DNA of 64,000 nt, taken from the NCBI GenBank assembly GCA_963663375.1, contig OY760195.1:186001-250000 (forward strand), in the 5' to 3' direction. The notes under the pieces were generated by a model that saw only the letters and a list, made by a program, of their open reading frames with translations, did no database searches and was not told where the DNA came from. This DNA is from JAYREN01 sp963663375 (GTDB lineage Bacteria; Acidobacteriota; Holophagae; Holophagales; Holophagaceae). Below are positions 16,981 to 25,365 of this stretch, one piece after another; position 1 is the stretch's first letter, and the number at the start of each line of letters is the position of its first letter. The position numbers and the translations under genes were made by a program.

Positions 16981-18285
16981 ATGAAGATCCTGCTCGTGGG
17001 TTCCGGTGGCCGGGAACATGCCCTGGCGCTGAAGCTCAAGGCTGGCCGCACGCCCGTGGAACTCTTCGCGGCGCCCGGCAGCGATGCCATCGCTGAATCC
17101 GGCACGTGCCTGCCGATGGGCGTCGATGATCTGGACGGGATGACGGCCTGGTGCGCTGCACAGCGCCCTGGGCTCGTGGTGATCGGCCCTGAAGTGCCGC
17201 TGGTGGCGGGGCTCGCCGATCGCCTTCGCGCCCTTGATATTCCCGTGTTCGGCCACGGCGCCGCCACGGCGCAACTGGAGGGCTCCAAGGCCTTCGCCAA
17301 GGACTTCATGCATCGCCACGGTATTCCTTGCGCCGCAAGCGGAACCTACACGGATTTCGACGCCGCAGAGGCCGCCATCCGGACCTGGGACTACGGCTAT
17401 CCCATTGTGCTCAAGGCCGATGGCCTGGCCGCGGGCAAGGGCGTGGTGCTGGCCGAACGCGAGGAAGAGGCCTTGGAAACCCTGGGCTCCTTTCTCGCCG
17501 GGGCCTTTGGCGAGGCCTCCCAGACCGTGGTGCTGGAAGAGCCGCTCGTGGGCATGGAGCTGAGCCTGCACGTGCTGGTGGACGTGGATGTGGATCATGT
17601 GCGCTATGCCATCCTGCCGCCCTGCCAGGACCACAAACGCATTTTTGAAGGCGACAAGGGCCCCAACACCGGGGGCATGGGCGCCTTCGGGCCCCTGCCA
17701 TTCCTGCGGCCCGAGGATCTGGAGCGCCTGCGGGTAGAGCTGGTCGAGCCCACCCTGCGGGGCTGCCAGAAGGAGGGACTGCAGGCCCGGGGCGTCTTCT
17801 TCCTGGGGGTCATGTGGACCGCCTTTGGTCCCAAGCTGCTGGAATACAACGTGCGCTTCGGCGATCCCGAAACCCAGGTGCTGATGCAACTGCTGGACGA
17901 AGATCTGGCTCCCCTGCTGCTGGAAGTGGCAGAGGGGCGCCTCTTGCGGGAGAACCTCGCCTTGAAGGAAGGCTGTGCCATCACGGTGGTCCTGGCGGCG
18001 GAAGACTATCCCGAAGGCGCCAAGAAGGGCGTGCCCATCACGATTCGGAACCCAGGCTGCACGGTGATCCATGCGGGAACACGATTCGTGGATGGGCAGT
18101 GGGTGACTCAAGGGGGAAGGGTCCTGAACCTCACGACCCTGGCGCCGGATCTGGCGGCGGCTCGAGCCGCGGTGGCCCAGGATCTGGAGGAAGTGGGCTG
18201 GCCGGGAATGCAATGCCGGAAGGACATCGGCCTGCGCGCCCAGAGGCATGCCGAGGCTGGACGAACGGTTCAGGATCCCTGGTGA
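16981..18285 (+). CDS. purD: Phosphoribosylamine-glycine ligase
   Basis: 434 residues from the ATG at 16981, preceded by GGAGG. ATP-grasp enzyme that joins glycine to 5-phosphoribosylamine in the second step of purine synthesis. Recognisable parts: GSGGREHAL at the N terminus, GPEVPLVAGL, LKADGLAAGKGV, PNTGGMGAFGP and RFGDPETQVL. Length is usual (420-430). The phosphofructokinase gene begins eight bases after the stop, so both are probably on one transcript. purN, which acts next in the pathway, is separate at 29.5 kb. Confidence 0.96.
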   Translation: MKILLVGSGGREHALALKLKAGRTPVELFAAPGSDAIAESGTCLPMGVDDLDGMTAWCAAQRPGLVVIGPEVPLVAGLADRLRALDIPVFGHGAATAQLEGSKAFAKDFMHRHGIPCAASGTYTDFDAAEAAIRTWDYGYPIVLKADGLAAGKGVVLAEREEEALETLGSFLAGAFGEASQTVVLEEPLVGMELSLHVLVDVDVDHVRYAILPPCQDHKRIFEGDKGPNTGGMGAFGPLPFLRPEDLERLRVELVEPTLRGCQKEGLQARGVFFLGVMWTAFGPKLLEYNVRFGDPETQVLMQLLDEDLAPLLLEVAEGRLLRENLALKEGCAITVVLAAEDYPEGAKKGVPITIRNPGCTVIHAGTRFVDGQWVTQGGRVLNLTTLAPDLAAARAAVAQDLEEVGWPGMQCRKDIGLRAQRHAEAGRTVQDPW

Positions 18286-18292
18286 GGCGACC

Positions 18293-19429
18293 ATGCGCAT
18301 CGGCATTCTGACCGGCGGCGGCGATGTGCCAGGGCTCAACCCCTGCATCAAGACCCTCGTGCACGGCGCCATTGACGAAGGCATCGAGGTCGTTGGCATC
18401 CGGCGGGGTTGGGCGGGGTTGCTGGGGTACAACCCCGAGGATCCTGCTAGCACTCCCGGCTGCGTGATGGACCTGGACAAGCGCAACACCCGCACCATCG
18501 ATCGCAGCGGCGGAACCTTCCTGCACACCAGCCGCCTCGATCCGGCTCGAGTTCGGCCCAGGGATGTGCCGGGTTTCCTGCCCCAGAGCCCCCATGAGCG
18601 GGATCTCACGACCCACGTGCTGAAGGTGGTGGAAAGCCTGAGGCTGGACGCGATCATCGCCCTGGGAGGGGATGGCACCCTCACCTACGCGGAGCGCATG
18701 CATCGCGAAGGGGTGCCCATCCTGGCGATCCCCAAGACCATGGACAACGATGTCTTCGGCACGGACTACTGCATCGGGTTCTCCACCGCCGTCACCCGCA
18801 GCGTGGAATTCATCCACCAGCTCCGCACCACAGCAGGCTCCCACGAGCGCATCGCCATCGTGGAACTCTATGGCCGCAACTGCGGCGAGACGAGCCTTCT
18901 GGCCTCGTACCTGGCGGGGGTGGACCGGGCCATCATCAGCGAGGTTCCTTTCGATATTGGCCGACTGGCGGATCTGGTGCTGGCGGACAAGCGTTCGAAC
19001 CCGAGCAGCTACGCCATGGTCACCATGAGCGAGGGCGCCACCATGGTGGGCGGAGGTACCATCGCCATGGGAGCCGACGAACACGGCCAGACGAAGCTGG
19101 GTGGCATCGGCCTCCTCACCGGAGAAGCCCTTCGGCACATCACCGGCGAGAATGTCATCTGCCAGCAGGTCTCCTATCTCATGCGCAGTGGCGCCCCCGA
19201 TAGCCTGGACCTGATGGTGGCCGTGAACTTCGCCCAGACCGCCATCGGTCTCCTCAAGCGGCGCCAATGGGGCCGCATGGTGGCCCTCAAGCAGGGCACC
19301 TATGCCAGCGTTCCCATCACCACCCTGAGCGAGGGCAAGAAGCGCGTGGATGTCGATGAGCTGTACGATTCCGAAGGCTATCGCCCCCGCATCCGAGCCG
19401 TAGAAGGCAAGCCGATGTTCCTGTACTGA
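18293..19429 (+). CDS. 6-phosphofructokinase (group III type)
   Basis: 378 residues from the ATG at 18293 after GTGAGGCG. It phosphorylates fructose 6-phosphate in glycolysis. Motifs: TGGGDVPGLN at the N terminus, GGDGTL, and PKTMDND with the catalytic Asp pair. The Gly in GGDGT is the residue typical of ATP-using enzymes (PPi enzymes have Asp there), whereas the Lys in PKTMDND is typical of the PPi group. The combination is known in group III enzymes, usually ATP-dependent. It sits eight bases after purD. Confidence 0.92.
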   Translation: MRIGILTGGGDVPGLNPCIKTLVHGAIDEGIEVVGIRRGWAGLLGYNPEDPASTPGCVMDLDKRNTRTIDRSGGTFLHTSRLDPARVRPRDVPGFLPQSPHERDLTTHVLKVVESLRLDAIIALGGDGTLTYAERMHREGVPILAIPKTMDNDVFGTDYCIGFSTAVTRSVEFIHQLRTTAGSHERIAIVELYGRNCGETSLLASYLAGVDRAIISEVPFDIGRLADLVLADKRSNPSSYAMVTMSEGATMVGGGTIAMGADEHGQTKLGGIGLLTGEALRHITGENVICQQVSYLMRSGAPDSLDLMVAVNFAQTAIGLLKRRQWGRMVALKQGTYASVPITTLSEGKKRVDVDELYDSEGYRPRIRAVEGKPMFLY

Positions 19430-19433
19430 GGCC

Positions 19434-21272
19434 CTAGGCCGGTGAGGCCAGGGGGCTGCCGCAGCCGCCGCAGAAGCGCTGCCCTGGAGCGCTCTTTTGG
19501 CCGCAGGAGGAGCAGAACCTGGTGGTCGTGGAGGCCTCCGCGACCACGGTTTCCGCGAGTGTCGGCACCGGTGGAGGCGCCATGACTTCGGGCGTATTCA
19601 TGTTTTGAAGCTGGGCCTGTCGTTCTCGGTCGATCTGAGAGGAAGGGGCGAGGATGATGGCCTGTTCCCGGGCGAAGGCCCGAAGCTTGTCCGCGAGCCC
19701 CCGTGCGGCCTCGTCCTCGGGCTGCATGGCGCGGATGTAGCGGAATTTCCGTTTCCCGAAGCAGACCGAGTGCAGTGATGCCACCCAGAGGCGGAAGGTC
19801 ATGGACTCGATCTGAGTCACGCTGGAAGTCGCCTTCACCGTATCGCGCATGACGTTGCCGTGCTGGAATTCGGCCGTAACATACTGCCCCTTCATCTCAC
19901 AGAAGAGCAGTACCGAGTCGAAATCAAAACGCTGCCAGAGGGCGTGGGACACGCGATGGCTGGCGGTGGCCAGGGCCCCGGTGATCAGGCCGTAGGTCAG
20001 CCAGGTCGAGGCACCCGGTGTGGGGCTCATGGCTTGGAGGGCCCACATGAAGAGACAGAGCCCGCTGGTGATGAGGCTCACCCCCGCGAAGGCCGTAAGC
20101 GCCGTGAGCAGGCGGAGTTTGGGATTCTGGAGGATCTCGCTCAGGCTGGGGGTGTGCGGGTCGAGCGGCAGAGGCTGGTATTCCTCCAGCATCTCGGCCA
20201 GGAACTGGCCGGTGCGGGCGGCGGGATTGATCACGGGCTCGAGTCTCGTATAGGTCCGGTTCGGGATCTGTTCGCGCCAGGTGGACTGCATGATGCGGTC
20301 GAACTCTCCCACCACCAGGCCTGGGTGACAGTTCATGCTCCAGGCTTCCTGCACCTGGCTCACCGCCGTGGCTGGGGCCTCGTTGCCTTCCCGAAGCAGC
20401 ACGAAGAAGATCAGGGCATAGGCTCCGAAGGCCAGGAGCAGCAGCACGAAGACATGCGGGAAGGGCGAGAGGCTTGGCAGGGCCGGCAGACTACCGGCCA
20501 TCTGGACCAGCAGGACCGGCACCACCACGGCCAGCACGAGTCTCAGGGCGACCCATTTCACGGACAGCCTGGACTGACTGGAACGGTCATCGAGTCCCGC
20601 GCCCGAGGGTGTGAAGAAGAGCACCGCCAGGAGGTAGCCGAGGACGCCCAGCCCGATCCAACCCTGGGCCAGCTCCCAGGCCGTGCGATCCCGGCTGGCC
20701 GCGCCACTGGCCATGGCGACGATTACCAGGAGCAGGGTGAGCAGCATCTTGATCGCATTGGCAAACTGCTGGCGAGCGAGGAACTGGATGGGCGGCGGCG
20801 CGTAGATCAGGTTGGGTACGGCCGAGTACAGCAATCCATTCAAGGGTCCCTCGGGCTCCTCGAAGACGATGGCCTGCTGGCGGAGCACTTCCTTGAGGGC
20901 ATCGGCCGCGTCGGTGTTCCCGGTCTTGCCGCGCTGGATCTCGCCCACCGGACCCTCCCGACGAATCGCCTTGGGGGTCTCGTAATGGGATTTGGGGCGC
21001 ATGAGATTCCGCGGCAGTCCTCGTCCGAAGAAGAAGCGCAGCTGGGAGAAGGTGCGCGCCAGAGCGGTGCCGCCCATCACCAGGAGCACCAGGGCCGTCA
21101 GGATGGGCGTCCAGGCCGAACCGCTGCCCTCCATCCGGCCGCGGCTCACCATCAGCAGCACGAAGCCCAGCAGCGCGCAGATTCCTCCCGCGATGCCCAT
21201 CAACAGGTTCTCGGCCTTCATGGGATTCGGAAGATCGAACCGACTGCCGGCACTTCCGTGCTCGTAGGACAT
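19434..21272 (-). CDS. Multi-pass membrane protein with C-terminal zinc ribbon
   Basis: 612 residues from the ATG at 21272 (MSYEHG). There are around ten predicted membrane segments: two near the N terminus, two near 180-240, two near 255-310 and two near 395-450. Soluble loops lie between them, and a cytosolic domain near 450-560. The C terminus carries a double-CxxC zinc ribbon (FCSSCGQKSAPGQRFCGGCG), as in many bacterial 'zinc-ribbon domain' proteins of unknown role. It ends convergent with the phosphofructokinase gene, five bases away. I do not recognise the family. Confidence 0.65.
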   Translation of the reverse strand: MSYEHGSAGSRFDLPNPMKAENLLMGIAGGICALLGFVLLMVSRGRMEGSGSAWTPILTALVLLVMGGTALARTFSQLRFFFGRGLPRNLMRPKSHYETPKAIRREGPVGEIQRGKTGNTDAADALKEVLRQQAIVFEEPEGPLNGLLYSAVPNLIYAPPPIQFLARQQFANAIKMLLTLLLVIVAMASGAASRDRTAWELAQGWIGLGVLGYLLAVLFFTPSGAGLDDRSSQSRLSVKWVALRLVLAVVVPVLLVQMAGSLPALPSLSPFPHVFVLLLLAFGAYALIFFVLLREGNEAPATAVSQVQEAWSMNCHPGLVVGEFDRIMQSTWREQIPNRTYTRLEPVINPAARTGQFLAEMLEEYQPLPLDPHTPSLSEILQNPKLRLLTALTAFAGVSLITSGLCLFMWALQAMSPTPGASTWLTYGLITGALATASHRVSHALWQRFDFDSVLLFCEMKGQYVTAEFQHGNVMRDTVKATSSVTQIESMTFRLWVASLHSVCFGKRKFRYIRAMQPEDEAARGLADKLRAFAREQAIILAPSSQIDRERQAQLQNMNTPEVMAPPPVPTLAETVVAEASTTTRFCSSCGQKSAPGQRFCGGCGSPLASPA

Positions 21273-21467
21273 GCGCTGCCCCTGATTGGATGTGGCTCCA
21301 GCATAGCGCATCCATGTGTGGGGCTCAGTGGACTTCAGTTCTCTTGGCTAGCGCGGAAGGTCGGATGAAATGAGTTTAATTGAAGAAAATAAATAACTTT
21401 CAGGAATAGAGCCCATGCTGGGACCCAGGTCCGCATCCGGATGGAGCGGAGCCCACAAAGAGGATTT

Positions 21468-21611
21468 ATGGCCAACGACAAGAAACCGAAGAAAGCCAAA
21501 CCCGCCATCGTCCACGGCGCCACAGCGGCCTCCCGGGGCACGGGGCTGGCCGCCAAACAGGCCGAAACCCCAGTGAAGGCTCCCCTCGCACCGGCCAAAA
21601 AGAAGAAGTGA
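21468..21611 (+). CDS. Small Lys/Ala-rich basic protein
   Basis: 47 residues, MANDKKPKKAKPAIVHGATA and onward, ending PAKKKK. Lys plus Ala make up nearly half of it, in the style of histone H1-like or other low-complexity nucleic-acid-binding peptides. AAAGAGGA lies six bases before the ATG, and the preceding 21370-21400 stretch is unusually AT-rich for this genome, so it may hold a promoter. It is convergent with tlyA. Short length and low complexity limit certainty. Confidence 0.5.
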   Translation: MANDKKPKKAKPAIVHGATAASRGTGLAAKQAETPVKAPLAPAKKKK

Positions 21612-21618
21612 TTCAGGC

Positions 21619-22365
21619 TCAGCCCGCGCTGTTCTGGCGTTTGAGGTGCAGCAGAAATTCCTTGTTCCCCTCGCCGCCCAGGATGGGGCTCTCGATGAGT
21701 GCGAGGGGCTTGAGTTCCGTGTCTGAAAAGAAGGCCCGGATCTCTTCACACACCCGGGTGTGAACCCGTGGGTCGCGCACGATGCCGCCCTTTTCCACGT
21801 CATCCCGGCCCGCCTCGAACTGGGGCTTTACCAACAGCACGGCCTCGGCATCCGGGGTGAGGCTGGCGATCACGGGCGGGATGGCGAGGCGGAGGCTGAT
21901 GAAACTGAGGTCGGCCACCAGCAGGCTGCATCGTTCGGGGATGCGGCTCGCCTCCCAGGTGCGCAGGTTCACCTGCTCCATGGAGATGACGCGAGGATCG
22001 CTGCGCAGTTGCCAGTGGAGCTGATTGGTGCCCACGTCCACGGCGTAGACCTTGGCGGCGCCCCGCTGGAGCAGACAATCCGTGAAGCCTCCGGTGGAGG
22101 AACCGGCATCGAAGCAGATGCGTCCCGTTGGATCGATGGCGAAGGCCTCCAGCGCGCCCTGGAGCTTGAGCCCACCCCGGCTGACGAAGGGCAGGGCCTC
22201 GCCCCGCAGGCGGATGGGGGCGTCCTCGGCAATGGCGGTGCCCGCCTTGGTGATGGGCCGATCCTCCACCAGCACATCCCCGGCCAGGATCCGGGCCTGG
22301 GCCCTGGCCCGGGTCTCGCAGAGACCGCGCTGCACGAGGAGCAGGTCGAGGCGGAGCTTGGGCAA
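21619..22365 (-). CDS. tlyA: TlyA-family rRNA methyltransferase
   Basis: 248 residues. The start is a TTG at 22365, well supported by AGGAGG eight bases upstream. An N-terminal S4 RNA-binding domain (about 3-62) precedes an FtsJ-like methyltransferase domain with SAM motif DAGSSTGGFTD. The Lys-Asp-Lys-Glu set is represented by GGLKLQ, DLSFIS, LVKPQFE and NKEFLL. Family members 2'-O-methylate 16S/23S rRNA; some also have haemolytic activity. It is last in the minus-strand run pgsA-DUF502-SDR-tlyA. Confidence 0.9.
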   Translation of the reverse strand: MPKLRLDLLLVQRGLCETRARAQARILAGDVLVEDRPITKAGTAIAEDAPIRLRGEALPFVSRGGLKLQGALEAFAIDPTGRICFDAGSSTGGFTDCLLQRGAAKVYAVDVGTNQLHWQLRSDPRVISMEQVNLRTWEASRIPERCSLLVADLSFISLRLAIPPVIASLTPDAEAVLLVKPQFEAGRDDVEKGGIVRDPRVHTRVCEEIRAFFSDTELKPLALIESPILGGEGNKEFLLHLKRQNSAG

Positions 22366-22385
22366 GAAAACCTCCTGGAACGGCG

Positions 22386-23114
22386 CTAGAAAACGCCCGT
22401 AGCGCCGCCATCGATGGGAATCACGGCGCCGGTGGTCCAGGAGCTTTCATCCGAGAGCAGGTGGAGTGCCAGGGCGGCGATTTCCGTTTCTCGGCCCAGG
22501 CGCTGGAGGGGATTGACTCGGGAGAGCCGGGCCAGGTCGCCATGGGGGTCGGCACTTTCCTGCAGTCGCGACTCCACCATGGCGGTGTGGATGGGGCCGG
22601 GGGCGATGGCGTTGCAGCGGATTTGTCGGGGTGCCCATTCCAGGCTGAGCACCTGGGCCAGCATGTGCAGACCCGCCTTGGCCACGGAATAGGCGGCGGA
22701 ATTAGGAATGGCGCGCAGGGCGATGTTGGAACCCACCAGCACCACGCTGCCCCCGTTCTTCAGCCGGGGGCCCAGATGGTGGCAGAGCAGCCATGGGCCC
22801 CGGAGATTGGCCGCGATCATGCGGTCGAAGTCCGCGGCGGGAGTGGACTGAACGCTTCCCATCACCAGCTGACCGGCGGCCAGGAACATGCCGTCCAGTT
22901 CGGGGCACTGGGCGGCGAAGGCCGCCACAGCGGCATCATCGCCGTGATCCAGGGCCACGCAGCGCGCCTGGGGCAGGGTTTCTTGGAGGGCCTCCAGGCG
23001 CCTGCCCACCAGGATCAGCTCTGCGCCTTCGTCCGCCAGGCTCCTGGCTGTGGCGCGTCCCAGCCCGCTGCCCGCGCCGGAGACCAGGATTCGCTTGTGC
23101 TCTAGCCTTCGCAC
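22386..23114 (-). CDS. SDR-family oxidoreductase
   Basis: 242 residues from the GTG at 23114, which overlaps the end of the DUF502 gene by 13 bases. Short-chain dehydrogenase with cofactor motif GAGSGLGRATA, catalytic AAYSVAKAG and the typical C-terminal PIDGGATGVF. It is FabG-like; the substrate is unknown. Neighbouring genes concern phospholipid synthesis (pgsA) and rRNA methylation, so context gives little help. The open frame upstream of the GTG is antisense-like and lacks a ribosome site. Confidence 0.85.
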   Translation of the reverse strand: MRRLEHKRILVSGAGSGLGRATARSLADEGAELILVGRRLEALQETLPQARCVALDHGDDAAVAAFAAQCPELDGMFLAAGQLVMGSVQSTPAADFDRMIAANLRGPWLLCHHLGPRLKNGGSVVLVGSNIALRAIPNSAAYSVAKAGLHMLAQVLSLEWAPRQIRCNAIAPGPIHTAMVESRLQESADPHGDLARLSRVNPLQRLGRETEIAALALHLLSDESSWTTGAVIPIDGGATGVF

Positions 23115-23731
23115 GGGGCTTGGCTGCTTTGCAGATTGGGCGCCACCACGCCACCGCTCACGGCCCAGGTGAAGGCCTGCTCGGGAGCGATGGGCACGGG
23201 ACGCACCCTGGATTCTTCGAGCATCACCACATAGCCGGAGGTGGGGTTGGGGGCGGTGGGGATGTAGACGGCCACCATGGATTCGCCCCCGGGCACGGCC
23301 CAGCTGCAATCCCGTCGCGCCAGGAAGCCCAGCGTATAGGATCCGGGGTAGGGCCACTCCACCAGCACCACTTCCTTGAAGCTGCCGCCCTGGCCGCTCT
23401 GGATGGCGCCGATGACCTGCTTGGTGGCGCCGTAGATGCCCTTGACGCCGGGGATGAGCAGCATGATTTCGTCGAGCCAGGCCAGCAATTGGCGGCCCAG
23501 GAGGTTGCCCATCAGCACGCCCACGCCGAGCAAGAGCAGCAGGGTGGTGCCGGCGGAGATGATGGCCAGCATCCAGGTGGGTGGCAGGGGCAGGGCCAGG
23601 GCCTGGGAGATCCAGGTGAAGGGGCCGCGGAAGATGTCAATGAGGCTGGAAAAGATGGCCTTGAGGAGCCAGAGGGTGACCACCAGGGGCAGGAGGGTGA
23701 GCAGGCCCGCGAGGAGGTACTTCCGGATCAT
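23102..23731 (-). CDS. DUF502-family membrane protein
   Basis: 209 residues with two membrane helices (about 5-27 and 52-80). Typical DUF502 features are ITFSS-like LLKAIFSSLIDI, LLIPGVKGIYGATKQV, VVLVEWPYPGSYTLGF and the phrase VYIPTAPNPTSGYV. The family is widespread, of unknown molecular function, and has been linked to membrane or envelope homeostasis. The start overlaps the pgsA stop in ATGA, implying coupled translation. Confidence 0.88.
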   Translation of the reverse strand: MIRKYLLAGLLTLLPLVVTLWLLKAIFSSLIDIFRGPFTWISQALALPLPPTWMLAIISAGTTLLLLLGVGVLMGNLLGRQLLAWLDEIMLLIPGVKGIYGATKQVIGAIQSGQGGSFKEVVLVEWPYPGSYTLGFLARRDCSWAVPGGESMVAVYIPTAPNPTSGYVVMLEESRVRPVPIAPEQAFTWAVSGGVVAPNLQSSQAPCEG

Positions 23732-24414
23732 CGGATTTCCTCATCCTGGCCTTCGGCTCCGGTCAGTCGACCGGTGCCGTTCAGGAGGCGTTCGCCGACC
23801 TTTTTCCAGAAGGTGCGGAAGTAGAGCACGGCACTCCAGATGGCGAGGATCAACGCGATCCACATGATGATCTGGCCCAGGCCCACGAACAGGCCCCAGG
23901 GCTCGGTTGCCGTGAGGGCGCCCCGGAAGAACATGGCCACGCTCCACTGCCGGAAGATCTCCAGGCCAGTCCAGAGGTACAGCCAGCCGTCCAGTACGGG
24001 GCCAAAGATGAGGCAGGAAATGGCGGTGATCTGGGCGCCCAGCTTCCACTTGCCCATGGAGTCGGCGGCGATGGTGATGCCTTCTTCGCTGGCGAGGCCG
24101 CGAAGGCCGGTGATGGACATCTCCCGGGCCAGGATGATGAAGGCCATCCAGGCGGGGGTCTTGTTCAGCTCGATGAGGGAGATCAGGGCGGCGGAGATCA
24201 GCAGCTTGTCCGCCAGAGGATCCAGCAGCTTGCCGAGCACGGTGACCTGCCGGTACTTGCGGGCAAAGTAGCCGTCGTAGAAATCGGTAATGGAGGCGAT
24301 CCAAAAGACAACCGCCCCGATGATCTGGTGGTGCTGCACCCGGGTCATGAGCACCACCACAAGGATGGGCACCATCAGGATCCGGGCAAAGGTGAGGTAG
24401 TTCGGCAGGTTCAT
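23728..24414 (-). CDS. pgsA: CDP-diacylglycerol-glycerol-3-phosphate 3-phosphatidyltransferase
   Basis: 228 residues, four to six membrane helices. The CDP-alcohol phosphotransferase signature is complete: ITDFYDGYFAR, then GKLLDPLADK, giving D-x2-DG-x2-AR-x8-G-x3-D-x3-D. The enzyme makes phosphatidylglycerol phosphate, the precursor of PG and cardiolipin. It is about 40 residues longer than E. coli PgsA through a hydrophobic insert near residues 140-190. It is first in the minus-strand operon; upstream lies the MITE-like element. Confidence 0.93.
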   Translation of the reverse strand: MNLPNYLTFARILMVPILVVVLMTRVQHHQIIGAVVFWIASITDFYDGYFARKYRQVTVLGKLLDPLADKLLISAALISLIELNKTPAWMAFIILAREMSITGLRGLASEEGITIAADSMGKWKLGAQITAISCLIFGPVLDGWLYLWTGLEIFRQWSVAMFFRGALTATEPWGLFVGLGQIIMWIALILAIWSAVLYFRTFWKKVGERLLNGTGRLTGAEGQDEEIR

Positions 24415-24468
24415 GGGTCGCAGGCAGGGAGTGGGGTTGAAGGGAACTCGAGACCTTCAGCCTACCAG

Positions 24469-24742
24469 CTAGGAGCCCGTCCAAGTATTATGCGGGGCCG
24501 CGCTGGGGTGCCAGCCGAGCGAGGCAAGGAAGGCGACGAAGGCTTTGGTGGCCCCAAGGACAAGGAGCCTGACGCAGGATCGCGACGGCTGGCGCCCCAG
24601 CCCGAAGGGTTGAGCGCAAAGGGCTCGCTGGCTGTGTCGGCGCGTTCGGACGATGGACCCGCATCGCCTCTCACGCGCCTTCGTGCCATCAAGCCCTTTG
24701 CGCTCAACGCGGTTCCCGCAGAATATTTGGACGGGCTCCTAG
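24469..24742. repeat. MITE-like element with 28-bp inverted ends
   Basis: The ends at 24469-24496 and 24715-24742 are reverse complements with two mismatches, sharing CTAGGAGCCCGTCCAA. Both ends begin or end with CTAG. Inside is a second, perfect 17-bp inverted repeat (24609-24625 and 24692-24708; GTTGAGCGCAAAGGGCT). No transposase or convincing ORF fits inside its 274 bases. The element fills the gap upstream of pgsA, and its right end contains the stop codon of the YedF-like gene. Confidence 0.75.
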
Positions 24743-25347
24743 AGGAGGGTCAGCCCGCCCCGCCCGAGGAGGGATTGCCACTCGGCATCTTCCATGGCCG
24801 GGAAGGGGGCCGCGTCCCGTTGGAGAAACCGCAGGCTCTCCCCGGAAAGGTGCACCGCCAGGCCCCGAGCCTCGAGATTCCGCAGGATCTCCAGGGCCCG
24901 GGGGTCTTCCAGGAGATCCAGGGCCTCGTGGGCCAGCAGGAGCCAGGGGATGCCAGCGGGGTCCAGGCGCTCCAGCACGCCCAGGAGGAGGTTTCGACCC
25001 AGGGCCCGGTCGCCGGGCGCAAAGGCGCTGCGGAGGAGGAGAACGGGCCGGGGGCCAGAGGCGGCCGGGGCCAGGACGGGGGTGGGCAAGGCCTCAAGGA
25101 TGGGGGCGGCGGCGGGAGCTGGACTTGGGCCCGCGGCCACATCGAACTGCCAGCGACCCTCCAGGGCGCGGATGGACAGCGCTCGTCCCTGACGCTCCAG
25201 GTACCGCTGAAGGTTGAGCCGCAGCATGTCATCGGCATCGATGTGGATGCGGAGGGGCAGGCCCGGATGGGTCTCCAGGGCCTGCCGCACCTCCAGCAGG
25301 GCGCCGGAGACGGTGACATCGAAGAGCTCAAGCGTCAGGATGTCCAT
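24739..25347 (-). CDS. YedF-like protein lacking the expected cysteines
   Basis: 202 residues in two domains. The N-terminal 75 residues resemble a TusA/SirA fold (MDILTLELFDVTVSGALLEV, then LRIHIDADDMLRLNL). The C-terminal 95 residues resemble the DsrE-like half of YedF (VLLLRSAFAPGDRALGRNLL, LLAHEALDLLEDPRALEIL). The usual CPxP cysteine of TusA and the CGTCL-type cysteines of YedF are absent; the second site reads SGESL. An Ala/Pro linker joins the halves. If the assignment holds, the protein cannot carry persulfide or selenium by the normal route. It is divergent from queG, 18 bases apart. Confidence 0.5.
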   Translation of the reverse strand: MDILTLELFDVTVSGALLEVRQALETHPGLPLRIHIDADDMLRLNLQRYLERQGRALSIRALEGRWQFDVAAGPSPAPAAAPILEALPTPVLAPAASGPRPVLLLRSAFAPGDRALGRNLLLGVLERLDPAGIPWLLLAHEALDLLEDPRALEILRNLEARGLAVHLSGESLRFLQRDAAPFPAMEDAEWQSLLGRGGLTLL

Positions 25348-25365
25348 GGAAGGAGTCTAAATCCC

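Noticed and set aside
19860..21368. 502-codon plus-strand frame over the zinc-ribbon membrane gene
   Set aside because: Low-complexity Gln/Gly/His sequence antisense to a protein with clear helices and CxxC pairs.
24328..25365. 346-codon N-terminal extension of the queG frame
   Set aside because: It runs antisense to the YedF-like gene and through the inverted-repeat element, while a ribosome site and the family start support 25366.
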